Source: Toxorhynchites rutilus septentrionalis (Eukaryota; Arthropoda; Insecta; Diptera; Culicidae). Taken from it: a stretch of 64,000 bases of DNA. Under the pieces are notes generated by a model. That model did not search any database and was not told the DNA's origin. It saw nothing but the letters and a program-made list of their open reading frames with translations. The stretch lies in contig NC_073746.1 in the NCBI RefSeq assembly GCF_029784135.1, positions 302,447,455 through 302,511,454 of the forward strand, written 5' to 3'. Positions 36,656 to 47,494 of the stretch are shown one piece after another (position 1 is the first letter of the stretch; each line of letters opens with the position of its first letter). The translations under genes and the position numbers were made by a program.

Positions 36656-37340
36656 AAAGTTTTTTTTTTACTCTTTTTAAGCTTTTTATTTTTGATATAG
36701 TCATCACTTATGTATATTTCACAACCAAATTCTTAAAAGGGTTTATGCAGAAGTGTTATACGTATTATGAAAACATTTTTGTCAGCTTGCTTGTATGGAA
36801 ATCGTCCATAGTGATATGGCCAGCTTGTGTATTATTCTCGCGAGGACAAGAATGAAATATAAATCACCCAACTTTAGCCCATTGTGCAAAGCCACGTAAA
36901 CCATCGACCCTTTTCAGGGCCACCACAACTCAAGACAAAACAAGAATTGATATTGAAATGTCGATGTATTATGGAAAAAAAATCGAAGTGACAAACAAGT
37001 GATAAACAAACGAATTGGATAAAATAATTTTATAGTCCTGCGTTCGGACACAGCCCTTAATAATTCTTTTGACAAAGAATTACATCTTTCTAGGGGAGTA
37101 CCGATTTAGAAAAATGTCATATTTTGTTGGAATAATTTAAACGGTTATAATTCAATTGAATCATTTTTCAATAGTAAAGAAGATAAGTTTTAGTTTGAAC
37201 TCAAATGTTTAGGATTTCCACAAACACATCGTAATCAGGCACCAAAGAAGCAGAAAGAAAATATTTACTAGAGGCGAATGAACTTTGTAATTCAAAGTAT
37301 CTATAACAGAAAACCAATCTATTGATCAGAAAATTTAAGG
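36656..37340. other. Non-coding sequence with a histone-type stem-loop
   Basis: No exon. The only notable item is the motif at 36906-36921, listed separately. Confidence 0.4.
36906..36921 (+). other. Histone 3' stem-loop-like sequence
   Basis: GACCCTTTTCAGGGCC differs from the consensus animal histone mRNA stem-loop GGCCCTTTTCAGGGCC by one base, and is followed by ACCACAA and a purine-rich CAAGACAAAACAAGAA that resembles a downstream element. No histone coding sequence is visible upstream, so it is a stray 3'-end fragment or chance. Confidence 0.4.
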
Positions 37341-37580
37341 GGTATACGCAGCCTAATGCATTACGTGTGCGCTCACTAAGCGAAATATCGTGGGTTCAAT
37401 CCCAGAATGGTCTTTTTCAAAGCAAGAGGCGGGTGGACTTGGAACTTTGAAGCCAATATAATACGAACACAAGAGGAATATGGCCAGAAAAAAGAAAATA
37501 TTCGAACGAATGAAACAACAACCCCTACCTTAACCCTTTGCGGTCGTTTGTCTGCTCTTAGCCACCACAACAAGAAAGTA
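37341..37580 (+). mobile_element. tRNA-derived SINE-like sequence
   Basis: CAGCCTAATG...GCGCTCACTAAGCG...GTGGGTTCAATCCCA resembles a tRNA with the B box at 37392-37403, and parallels the head of the minus-strand SINE at 44624-45102. A functional tRNA is unlikely because the acceptor stem does not pair. The right boundary is a guess. Confidence 0.4.
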
Positions 37581-37694
37581 TATTATTCATATACTCTATG
37601 CAACAATACATCAGTTCATACTTTTTCAAAACGATTTTTAACGTCTAATGAACTTGTTCACGAATCAAAACGGTGAGCCTATGAATAATAGATA
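37581..37694. other. Non-coding sequence
   Basis: No feature recognised. Confidence 0.3.
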
Positions 37695-37745
37695 ACGGTA
37701 CAGTAAAACCTGTTTTTGCGCGGTTTTTTATGCGATTTTTTTTTG
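37695..37745 (+). mobile_element. Single Tigger/pogo-like terminal repeat
   Basis: TACAGTAAAACCTG followed by TTTTTGCGCGGTTTTTTATG has the TA-CAGT start and layout of Tigger-like ends. No matching right end was found nearby, so this is a tip or a coincidence. Confidence 0.3.
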
Positions 37746-37975
37746 AAGCAATCGGTCGTTTCGATTTCAGCTATCATAATCTCACAAGTTGCACACATAC
37801 TGCATATAATCTCACAAATTTATACTTCGCTGCTTTTTCCAGTCAAAATAATTCCGACCAGTACGACACCCATGCCCAAATTTCATAACAGCTGCCAACA
37901 ACTCTCACTGGAAAAGCTAACCGTTGCCGCTAAAATAGTAAATCTTATTATAAAACTTTTGGCGGAAGACGTTAT
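37746..37975. other. Non-coding sequence
   Basis: No feature recognised before the heptamer-flanked element. Confidence 0.3.
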
Positions 37976-38003
37976 TGTAAAATATAAAATATAAAATATA
38001 AAA
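37976..38003. repeat. Short (AAAATAT)n tract
   Basis: About 3.5 heptamer copies immediately before the mini-me-like element. The same heptamer is hugely expanded on its other side (39104-39342), so this is probably the target-duplicated or ancestral tract. Confidence 0.8.
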
Positions 38004-39103
38004 CATCTATATATATAAAAATGGATTTCTGTTTGTCTGTCTGATTTTTATGGACTCGGAAACTACTGAACCGATCGACATGAAAATTGGTATAGGGTTT
38101 TTGGGGCCGGGGAAGGTTTTCATGATAGTTTGAGACCCCTTCCCCCTGTCTAAGGGGGGGGGGGCTGCCATACAAATGATACACAAATTTCTGCATTATT
38201 CGCGAATTAATCAAGCAAACGAAACGAAATTAGGCATATATAGGTTTTAGGGTGTAATAAATGTGTCTATGGTGGTTAGATACTTCTTCCCCCCTTTCTT
38301 AGGGGGGAGCTGTCATACAAATGAAACACAAATTTCTGCATTACTCGAGAATTAATCAAGCAAACGAAACCAAATTTGCCACGTGAATGTTTTAGGGTGC
38401 AATAAATGTTTTTACGGTGGTTAGATACTCCTCCTCCCTTTCTTAGGGGGGCTGCCATACAAATGAAACACAAATTTCTGCATTACTGCCATACAAATGA
38501 AGCATACATTTCCGCATAATTCAAGAACTAATCAAGCAAACGGAACTAAATTTGGCATGTGGAGGTTTTAGGGTGCAATAAATGTTTCTATTGTGGTTCG
38601 ACACTCCTACCCCCTCTTAGGGTGGCCTGTCATACAAATGGAAAACAAATTTCTGCATAACTCGGAAACTAATCAAGCAAATGGAGCCAAATTTGGCATG
38701 TGAACATTTTAGGGGACACAAAACGTTTCTATGGTGAATAGACACTTCTCCCCTCTCTCTAAAGGGTAGAAGAGGGGAGGGGTCTGTCTTCATTCTATCA
38801 TACTTTCTGTATTAAACATTTATTCCATGTAACGAAGAAGCATGTTATTTGCAAGTGGTTGAAAAATCATGAACGAGTATTGTGTCTGAAAATAATCTAA
38901 TATTAAAATGATGAGTTTTGGTAGAAGTACTAGGAATTTTTTTAGTAAAAGGTAAATTCAACGGGGTCGATTAGAAGAACAATCAATGAACAGTTCTGCG
39001 ATTGGACTCATGAACTTGCGCTTAGTAAGAAAACGTGAATGTTTGAAGGTATTGATAACACAAAACAAATTTTGGGCGGGACGAAGTTTGCCGGGTCAGC
39101 TAG
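38004..39103 (-). mobile_element. Mini-me-like element, complete, inside heptamer repeats
   Basis: On the minus strand it starts CTAGCTGACCCGGCAAACTT (right edge, 39103) and ends with the GTCT proto-microsatellite and ATATATAGAT (left edge, 38004). Four to five internal units carry CATACAAATGAAACACAAA, TTCTGCATTACTCGAG and AATTAATCAAGCAAACG. No open frame. Confidence 0.7.
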
Positions 39104-39342
39104 TAAAATATAAAATATAAAATATAAAATATAAAATATAAAATATAAAATATAAAATATAAAATATAAAATATAAAATATAAAATATAAAATATAAAAT
39201 ATAAAATATAAAATATAAAATATAAAATATAAAATATAAAATATAAAATATAAAATATAAAATATAAAATATAAAATATAAAATATAAAATATAAAATAT
39301 AAAATATAAAATATAAAATATAAAATATAAAATATAAAATAT
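39104..39342. repeat. Heptanucleotide microsatellite (AAAATAT)n, about 34 copies
   Basis: 239 bp of near-perfect 7-bp repeats starting directly at the CTAG end of the mini-me-like element. The repetitive Phe/Tyr/Ile/Leu reading frames on the minus strand are artefacts of the period. Confidence 0.97.
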
Positions 39343-39586
39343 GAAGTCATGTAGCTGACTCGGAATCTCGGAATCCTTCAGGAGGTAATAAGGGATCATA
39401 TTCAATAAAAAATATGGTTGAATACGCCTATAGTCGAATCTCAATTATGAGTTATAGAACTTAGAGTTATAGAACTTTTCTTGGTTCATGGCTCTACTTA
39501 CTTTAAACTTGCTATTATTAAAAGTGCGCTACTTAGAACAATTCTATTGCTTCTTTTTGAACAATGAGAAAATTTGCTACAGAATA
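39343..39586. other. Non-coding sequence
   Basis: No feature recognised. Confidence 0.3.
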
Positions 39587-40274
39587 CAGGGAAACTTCGA
39601 TATAACGTCACTCGATATAACGTACACATTTTCAACGTCCAAAGGAATAATTTTTAAAATATGGTTTTTCTGAAATAACAATAAATTATATGTATTTTGA
39701 TACTAAAGCTTGATTTGTACTTTTCACAAATCCCGAAGTACAACTGTTTTGTGATTCCTGATTCTAAATGAATCAAATTATAATCAACAGTACGAAGGGA
39801 AACATCATGAGGAAGGTTGGCTTCGTCTTCTGGTTGAATTTATTCATTAACCTTACTCAAACAGCAACACAATAAATTAAAATAAGCTACGTTTTTGAGT
39901 TTTTTATTATGCTTCGATGTGCTCCCGTGGCCGAGTGGTTAGCGTCAAACCTAACATGCCGGGGGTTCGGGTTCGATTCCCGTTCTGGTCGGGGAAATTT
40001 TTCTTCAAAGAAATTTCCTCTGACTTGCACTGTGGTCACGCGTATTCTAGAGCTTGCCACTCAGAATGCATTCAAGGCGTGTTATTTGGCATAGAAATCT
40101 CATCTAAGTACTAATGAAAATGATGCAAGTAATACTACGTTGAGACGGCGGAGTTCCTCTAGGAACGTTAGTGCCATATAAGAAGAAGAAGAAGATTATG
40201 CTTCGATATAACGTACAATTCGATACAACGTACAATTTTGAAAGTAAAATGTACGTTATATCGAAATTACCCTG
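39587..40274. mobile_element. Tigger/pogo-like MITE carrying a SINE
   Basis: The left tip is CAGGGAAACTTCGATATAAC and the right tip, reverse-complemented, is CAGGGTAATTTCGATATAAC, each flanked by TA. The subterminal motif CGATA(T/C)AACGTAC recurs several times. Removing the SINE and one target duplication leaves about 399 bp, a normal MITE size. TA duplication and CAGGG tips fit the Tigger/pogo group. No transposase. Confidence 0.85.
39919..40194 (+). mobile_element. Feilai-like tRNA-derived SINE, complete
   Basis: 276 bp flanked by a perfect 13-bp target duplication (ATTATGCTTCGAT at 39906-39918 and 40195-40207). RNA polymerase III A box TGGCCGAGTGG at 39928 and B box GGTTCGATTCC at 39970, then a tRNA-unrelated body, then a GAA-triplet tail. 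This three-part structure is the one described for Feilai of Aedes aegypti. Inserted in the Tigger-like MITE. Confidence 0.88.
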
Positions 40275-40934
40275 TACAGTTGTAAAATGTTTAAATTAAT
40301 GGAACTGAGAAAATTTGATAAAACTATTAATTTTCTACAAAAAGTGCATGCATGTTCATATAAACCAAATTTCGGCTCTCTACCCGCACTCATGCATTTT
40401 ATTCCATCACTTCCTAAAAGATTCCGGGTTAGCTACCTAACACTCTGCCCAATCAATGAAAAGTTTCATAGAGAGTGAACCCGAAGCCTCCCACATGATA
40501 TGCGTGACGCCAACTGATAGGCCACGAAAGCCGCATATTTCCAAAAATACGAAAGATTTGTTCGATTTTCCGATCGTCAATGGGTTAATATATAACAGAG
40601 TTCTGAGAAAAAAAACCACCGGAATGAGACAATGAACGACACGAGATCATTTTATAGCATAACAACGCCAGATTACATATTCATGAATCTGTCAAGAATT
40701 ATCTAGAAATTATTTCTTAGAATTCAGTTAACTGAATGATTTTACTTCACTCCTATGAATATAGTATGGAATAAAAGCCAATATTGTGGCGTCCAATGGA
40801 TCATATTTGGAATAAAATAGCAGTATGTTTTATGTTTCGAATGAATACATTTCATATAAAAAAAAATCCATGAAGTACACCTAAGAAATTTCGTCACATT
40901 CATTCGGTAAAATTTAAAATTGTGATACCCATCT
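40275..40934. other. Non-coding sequence
   Basis: No exon or element recognised. It ends in the target duplication of the next SINE. Confidence 0.35.
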
Positions 40935-41223
40935 CCTTTGCTCCTTTGCTCCTTTGGCCGTGTGGTTAGCGTCATAACTAACATGCCGGGTGTTCGGGTT
41001 CGATTCCCGTTCTGGTCGGGGGAATTTTTCGTCAAAGAAATTTCCTCCGACTTGCACTGTGATCATGCGTATTCTAGAGCTTGCCACTCAGAATGCATTC
41101 AAGGCGTGTTATTTGGCATAGAAATCTCAGCTAAGTACTAATAAAAATGACGCAAGTAATACTACGTTGAGACGGCGAAGTTCCTCTAGGAACGTTAGTG
41201 CCATTGAAGAAGAAGAAGAAGAA
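40935..41223 (+). mobile_element. Feilai-like SINE, second complete copy
   Basis: 289 bp flanked by an 11-bp duplication GATACCCATCT (40924-40934, 41224-41234). The A box is altered by one base (TGGCCGTGTGG, 40955) and the B box GGTTCGATTCC (40997) is intact. The body is nearly identical to the 39919 copy and the tail is GAA repeats. A 'CTCCTTTG' triplication lies at the 5' edge. Confidence 0.88.
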
Positions 41224-43810
41224 GATACCCATCTAGAAAGCTTGGCTTCACCCTACAAAACAAACAAATCCATGTTGATCAAATCCGGCTTCACCGGGCG
41301 GGACTCGCCCTTCCCCGTCCCATCATCCCGAGCCGGGAACGCTCTTCGGGAAGTTGATCCGATTTCACGGACCAGCCTAATTCTTTCATCGCAGCCGCAT
41401 TCAAATGCAAAATCGTTAACAAATCTGAATCAAATTCCATCAACAGACATCTTTGCTCTTCTGCGAGAGAGCAAAGAGCAGCATTCCGTCATTTCCGAAA
41501 ATTAATTCATCCCAGCGATCCCAATACGGTCGCTCGGCATTATTTTCCCATCATTAGCATAGTTTTTTTATTCTTATTCCGTTCCATTTTCAGAGCTCAC
41601 AACTTCGCCTATCTCGAAACCATCCATCGTTCGATTGAGACAGATATTTCTCACAGTCGTCTAGGCTGGCGAAAAGACGTCTACGACAACCACAACGGCT
41701 GAGGACTCCTCGAGCGAGTACCCCTCTTCCGCCACATACAATGCATTGAATCAAACCGAACAATACAGGAAAAAAATATGCTCATTTGAATAATAAGATG
41801 ATCTGCTCTTTGTGTGTCCTCTCCTTGTCCTCCTCCACCACTGCTCTGCTCGGCGGAGCAGAATGAGCCCATAAAAAGGGCTCGCACACAATCGCTTTCT
41901 TATATTTTGTGTGATTTATGATTATGTAATTTAAGATGAACATTATTGAATTCAATTTCTGGAATAAATTTTTCAATTGCGTGTATCCACCACAACCATC
42001 ACTTCATCCTCCGTTCACCGTTCACATATCGTTCGTGCCAAATACGGATCGAAGTTCAAGCAGCGGTTGGAGGCTTCCGCTCCAATTTCTGCCCTCGAAA
42101 CGACGTCTACTGTGAGCCATCCAAACAACAAACACAGAAAAAAAAACATCCAAAGGGAAACCAAGTCATCAACGTGAACAACACTCTGAAAAGAAGGAAA
42201 TCAGCATTCCTGCCCCCGTCCAACACTTTCCTCTTTTGGCAGCACAGTCGAGAGAGCAGACAAAAAAAAGTGCGCCATTTCAATTCATGAATGAACAAAA
42301 TAAAAAATATATATTGATGACATATTCAAACTCAAACCCCATTCAAACTCCTACACTCGTTGCGCGATGAAGATGAGAGGTAGGATGGGGGGAAACCCGT
42401 GATGAGGGGAAGATATTCAATTTCAGAACCGTGTGGAATTAACCTCCGGAGCAGCACAGGAAAGAATCCGAAGATTGCTGGCGATTAGCGCATACACAGA
42501 CACGCACACACACACACACACACAGGTTGCACGCCAAAGGAATTCGCTCCCCCGCTGCGAAGCTGAGCGCATTTTTTGCGGATAGAGTTTTTTTTCTCGT
42601 CCCGACGAATCCATCGCCACCACCACCGGAAGGATTCCGGCTCCTTCGAGTGTAATACCCACGGGGGCGGCGATTGATATCTAGTCTCCGGGAGCAGCAG
42701 GTTTCGGTTTCTGTGGCGGCGGACCAAAATTTCCGGCCGGCGGAGGGGAGGGGGAGAGCAACAACCGATGGTTAATTAGCTAAAAAGCCGTGTTGTATTT
42801 TCGGGATCGGGAATTCAAAAAGATGAAATAATTGCAACCCTTTTTTTCTTGTTCTCCTGCTTCCAACCGCTGTTCCTGCTGTTCACATCTTCTCCACAGA
42901 TAGGCGAATACTTCTCCGGTAGCGACGGAATGAATGGGAAATTTTAATCAAATTTTTAACGGTGATAACCATTCCTCGAGATCGACCTACCGAACGACCC
43001 AAAACAAAACGAAGGTCGAAGTTTGAGGGAAAAATGTATTGATGATGAACATCTTGTAGAACTCGCTGTTCGACAACCCACTGCTTTCGGTGGCGGGCTG
43101 CAGCGGAAGGGAAGGATAAAATCATTCAATGGAAGTATTTTGCTGCGTTCGAGATAGAGATGGCAGAAGATAGCCTGAGAGGGAGCGGTAGTTCGGAGTT
43201 TGGGAAGAAAAAATGTTTGAAAGAATCAAAGGATTTATTCGTGCTCCTCTCTGATCTGCTCGCTTCGTGCACCACTCGAGATTGTGGTTGAGTTTGTGCC
43301 GCCATTAGGAGCTTTAATTAGTGGAAATGAAGGTATCGTCTCGGAATTGGATGGATTTTGTTGAACAAGTTCGGGTATTAATTCTCCCAATCGATCGGAG
43401 ATTGGGACACTCAAGTGAATATTTCGATGGAAAGCTGAACAACATGAGATGAAAAGTTTACTTTGTAACAACTAATTCGATTCGAACGGAATAAGTTAGA
43501 CGGCATCGTCTGTCAACAAAGGATAGGTTAGGTAAACGGATAAATTTTATCCACTGGAACTAAAACTATATTTCTGTAGGTCGGAGGTTTGCTGTTAGAG
43601 GCTTTGAATTGAAATCTACCAAGCAAAAATATACAGGGTGTTAGGTAGTTCACCCGTAATCTATCTGGAGACGAATCGATCTGAGTAGCGTATATTTAAA
43701 TTTGGATATTAAGAAAACAGCTACCAAAATAAGAAAATAAGAAACGTTCAACAATTCTGTCATAATTGGGATTCAATCATTTACGTACAAGAATGATTTT
43801 TTAATTTTAA
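41224..43810. other. Repeat-poor non-coding island
   Basis: GC-balanced sequence with a CA run at 42503-42524. An open frame starting in the SINE tail runs to 41505 but has no splice support. From 43620 it turns AT-rich. A CAGGGTGTTAGGTAGTTCACCC sequence lies near 43635, function unknown. Confidence 0.4.
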
Positions 43811-43858
43811 TTAAAAATTAAATCTAATTGATCATATTCAATTAGATTTAATTTTTAA
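43811..43858. repeat. Perfect 21-bp inverted repeat (hairpin)
   Basis: Arms at 43811-43831 and 43838-43858 are exact reverse complements around a 6-base loop; the arm core is AAATTAAATCTAATTGA. AT-only hairpin in an AT-rich block; it may be the centre of a small palindromic repeat. Confidence 0.85.
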
Positions 43859-44124
43859 ATCAATTGAATAATTAAATCTTGTGAATATGAATTGATATCG
43901 AGTTTGCCCAAATTCATTTTTTTGGTTTTTAATTTTTATTTTTATTTTGAACAGTTTATTTTTTTCATCAAAACAGAATTCCTATAAATTCTCCCAATCC
44001 CCCACTCTTTAACCAAACTTCTACCAATGGAATCACCAGATGTTGGTAAATTTTTATCTAAATGTGATCCAAGTAAAATTCCGTTCTGAACCGAATTCGA
44101 CAACTCTTGGAATATTTTGGAGCT
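43859..44124. other. AT-rich non-coding sequence
   Basis: No feature recognised. Confidence 0.3.
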
Positions 44125-45556
44125 GATGGATTTCATGCCAACTCGCCTAAGGAGTTGGCATCACCATCTCAGATTGCAGTAAAACGTTATAAGTGTAAAG
44201 AAATTGGTCTTTCAAGCAACTTTGCATACTTGAAATATTCGAAATAGAATTAGACTACTTTTTGGAAAAGGGTAAAAAAAATTCTTTATTTTTTACGAAA
44301 AATTATAACTTAGAAACTATAATATTTATAAAATACTGGTCAAAGATTGAAATGCAGGAAATTGTTAGAATTTTCATTAAAATTTTTTTAAAGAGACACC
44401 GAAAAAAAAATTTTTGATATTGAAATCCATTTTTCTTAAAAACGTTTTTTTTTTTAATTCTCAATCTATACTTTTGTCGAAGACATTAACTTTCTATCTT
44501 TTATAGTTTCTAATATACATGTCATTTTTGTATGGAGTGATTTTTCAAAGAAAACATGAAAAGTCATTGCTAAAAGAACTCTTTCCCTGTAAAACTGCCC
44601 ATCTTCCAATGTATGAGTGACTTTTTTTTTATTCTTTTTATTTATTTGAGGCTCATTAGCATTTTAGCTGTAACAGAGCCGAATTTTAATCGTGTACATG
44701 TCACATGATTATCATATCTATAATTAGCACATTACACACAGTTGCCATTCGCCAGTATTCCTTCTATACCATTACATATGCTACATTCACACAATAGCCA
44801 TTTAGGCGTAAGAGTTTTCTGTTCTTCCATTATCCAGTTAGACCGGACAGCGGAGACAGTTGATTGATCATTGTTGAGTTATTTATAGAACAGCAGCCCG
44901 ATGTGTCTTGCAGAGCAGAGCAGTTGTATGGATGAATCGATCTTATTTTGACCGTGGATCAATCTCCATCGCTGATGATTGTTGCGTGGACGTAGCTATT
45001 CTGTAACAACACAAAGATGGTCAATGAGGGCCCTGAGTTTTGAACTCACGATCGATCGCTTACTAAGCGAACGCGCAACCATTGTGGCTACGGAGACCCC
45101 CTTATGGGTGACTTATCGGAAATTGTAATGGCTATTCATATCTCTTTTTTTCAGAATTAAAAGAAAAACATATTTTAAAGGTTTTTTATTTTTTTTGTTT
45201 CAAAAATTTGTTTCCATTTTTTTAATTAAAACATAAATAATTTGTTACTATTCGTTCTATAACCAACATTATTTTTTGAGTTTGGATTTTTCGAAAAAAA
45301 GATGAAAAAAACTAAATTTAAAAAAATCACTCAAAAACAGTAAGACCTAAATATGTTGGTTAGAAAATGAAATGTAGGAATTTATTCATATTTTCATAAA
45401 AAAATATCAAACAACTTTTTTAAAATTTCATTTGAAAAAAAATGTTTTGAAAGTTATAATTAATTATTCCCAAAATTCCCAAAAACATGCTTTTTTTTAA
45501 TTCTGAAAAAAAAAAGATATGGATAGCCTTCACAATTTTTAACAAGTCGACTTTCA
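44125..45556 (+). mobile_element. Long-TIR family copy interrupted by a SINE
   Basis: Starts GATGGATTTCATGCCAACTC and continues as the 26751 element: GGCATCACCATCTCAGATTG, CAACTTTGCATACTTGAAA and the CATCTTCCAATGTATGAGTG subrepeat. It resumes after the SINE at TTATCGGAAATTGTAATGGC. The right terminal repeat is incomplete, so the end is approximate. Confidence 0.65.
44624..45102 (-). mobile_element. tRNA-derived SINE, second family, about 480 bp
   Basis: On the minus strand it begins GTCTCCGTAGCCACAATGG (A-box region, complement at 45079-45090) with a B-box-like GAGTTCAAAACTC (complement at 45035-45047), and ends in an A-rich tail (complement of the T-run at 44622). The flanks carry a 12-bp duplication TATG(A/G)GTGACTT at 44612-44623 and 45103-45114, with one mismatch. 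It lies inside a long-TIR element. Confidence 0.78.
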
Positions 45557-46227
45557 TACTGTCAAGTGGAGAGCGTTTGTGTATGTTCTATTGAATCACA
45601 CGTTACCAAATCGGATTTTATGTGTTGTAGATAATGGCGGTGGAACAAATATATAATCGCCTGTGGGCGAAGTGTGATTTAGCCGCGAAATAGACCGCCG
45701 CGATAAATTTGTTTCGGTTTAGATTTTCTAGAATAAGAACACCCACGATGTATATTTAGTGCAGTGAGCATTTACAAGAACCGAACAAAATAACGACATA
45801 TACCGGATAGTGTATTGTTCTCATGAAGATAAGAATAAAAATGAATGGAAAAATAAATGAGAATAGCAGGATTATGGATTGCAATAGAAAATTTGTAATT
45901 CATTTGTGGTTTCTTCTATTATGTTTAGTAAAATTAACAAGAGAAGGATGTAAAGCAAGAAAAAACAATTTAAATTGAAAATAATTCCGAAAAATTTGAA
46001 AATTAATCTAATTCGCTTCGGAGAAGGGGATTTTTTTCTGCATTCCAATGATTGATTACTTTAATTGAAGAATACTATCATTATAAGAACTAAATTCGAA
46101 CAACTATGGATTGGGTTCAAGTAAAATTTCAAGTTTTTTTTGATAAAAAAAAACAAAAATATAACAACACTTTATATGAAGTTCAAAGAAAGAAGGTCAA
46201 TAAGTTACAATCACGCATAGTAAAAAG
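45557..46227. other. AT-rich non-coding sequence
   Basis: No exon or element ends recognised. Confidence 0.35.
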
Positions 46228-46505
46228 TAGTTTCCCGCAGTCGAGTAGTTAACATCGCGCCTATCATTATGGGGGCTTCAGGTTCGATTCTCGTTTTAGT
46301 CAAAAGATTTTTGGTAATAAAAGCTTCTTCCAACTTACAGTTGCAAGGCTTCACGCTAATTCTCGAGCATGCCACTTTTAACACAATCAAGGCATGACAG
46401 GAACATTATTTACTAGGTACTAAATAAAACTGACGCAAGTTATATTATGTTGAGATGGTGACGTACCTGTTGGAACGTTAATACCTATCAAGATGGAGAA
46501 AGACG
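46228..46505 (+). mobile_element. Diverged Feilai-like SINE
   Basis: Degenerate A box region (CGCAGTCGAGTAGTTAACAT), B box GGTTCGATTCT, then a body with GGTACTAAATAAAACTGACG, ATGTTGAGATGGTGACG and GGAACGTTAATACC matching the two intact SINEs. Many substitutions mark it as an older copy. The tail is degenerate. Confidence 0.7.
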
Positions 46506-46689
46506 AAGATAAAATGAAAATAATAACAAATCAGAAAAAATGAAAATCGAACTGAGAAGGGTAGGAGACGACACAAAAACAAAAAGAAAACCCCAAATTT
46601 TGAGTGGAGATAAAAGAGGAGGTACAAGAGGTAGAAAAAATAACTCTATATACAGTTCAAAAAATATATTTTTATTTTTACTGGCTATT
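46506..46689. other. Non-coding purine-rich sequence
   Basis: GA-rich on the plus strand and possibly an extension of the SINE tail. No other feature. Confidence 0.3.
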
Positions 46690-47285
46690 ATGAGCAAAGT
46701 GGAGTAAAAATCGTGATTTTGGTAGATTCAAGATGAAGATTAACCAGGAATTGTTTAAAATGATATTGCAGCGACATTTAAAAAGATGGGAGTTGGGTGT
46801 CAAAGAATGAATTGTAGAGCGATTTTAGTTAACAGAAACATTCAAGTTTATAGTGTATTTTTTTTTTAATAAAGTAAAGAATAACACCTTAAAATCCTCT
46901 AACTTTTAAGTTATTCACTTCTAAAATGTTACTTAAGCCCACTTATTTGGAAGTTTCACAACTGTATCCTGTATTAAATTTTCTCATCTTTCAAATGGAC
47001 CCAACAAAATTGTTCTGTGTAGGGTAATATTTGTAGTAGAGCCAGTTTAAGGCAAACAGAACCCGAAACAGAGAAGAAATTCAACAACTCTGTCATTGTT
47101 GAAATTCATATCATATGTCCAAATTCAACCCTGGCATTCATATGTTCGAATTTTGACAATGGAAGAGTTGGGATAGAAAGATTTTTTCATCTAATATGAT
47201 CCTCTATCACCTCTTGAAAGAATACAAATTTTTTATGTGAGAAAGGTATTTTATGACTTTGCGGGGATGAATTAAAAATTAAATT
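46690..47285 (+). mobile_element. Partial copy of the right half of the 48137 element
   Basis: Direct-repeat similarity to about 49480-50050: CAGGAATTGTTTA, TTAACTTTTAAG(T), CACTTC.AAAATGTTA, ATCTTTCAAATG, AATGTAGAGC/GTAGAGCCAGTTT and GGGGATGAAT blocks in the same order. No terminal TACAGG tip is kept. Confidence 0.6.
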
Positions 47286-47494
47286 CTTCCCAGTTGAATT
47301 CGACTTAACTCAAAATGCACATGTTTTCAATATTATAATACACAAGAAAAAGAAATCTCAATTAATTCAGCTGGATTTGATCAGGTTCTTGAGTTTTTTC
47401 TATAAACGAACCCAAAAAAACCGTTTGGTTGTGCCTTTTTTAAAAAAAAAACTAGCCGAAAATTCTAGCCTATTTTTAGATGAAACATATAGAG

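Noticed and set aside
37341..37412. Functional tRNA gene
   Set aside because: The B box is good but the acceptor stem does not pair; more likely a SINE head.
39096..39444. Phe/Tyr/Ile/Leu-repeat open frames on the minus strand
   Set aside because: Artefact of the 7-bp (AAAATAT)n array and not a membrane protein.
39921..39990. Functional tRNA gene (Leu/Ser-like)
   Set aside because: A and B boxes are present but the cloverleaf is incomplete, and a SINE body, triplet tail and target duplication surround it.
41167..41505. 112-codon frame with a poly-Glu start
   Set aside because: The poly-Glu is the GAA tail of a SINE and the rest has no splice site or domain support; a hidden exon cannot be wholly excluded.
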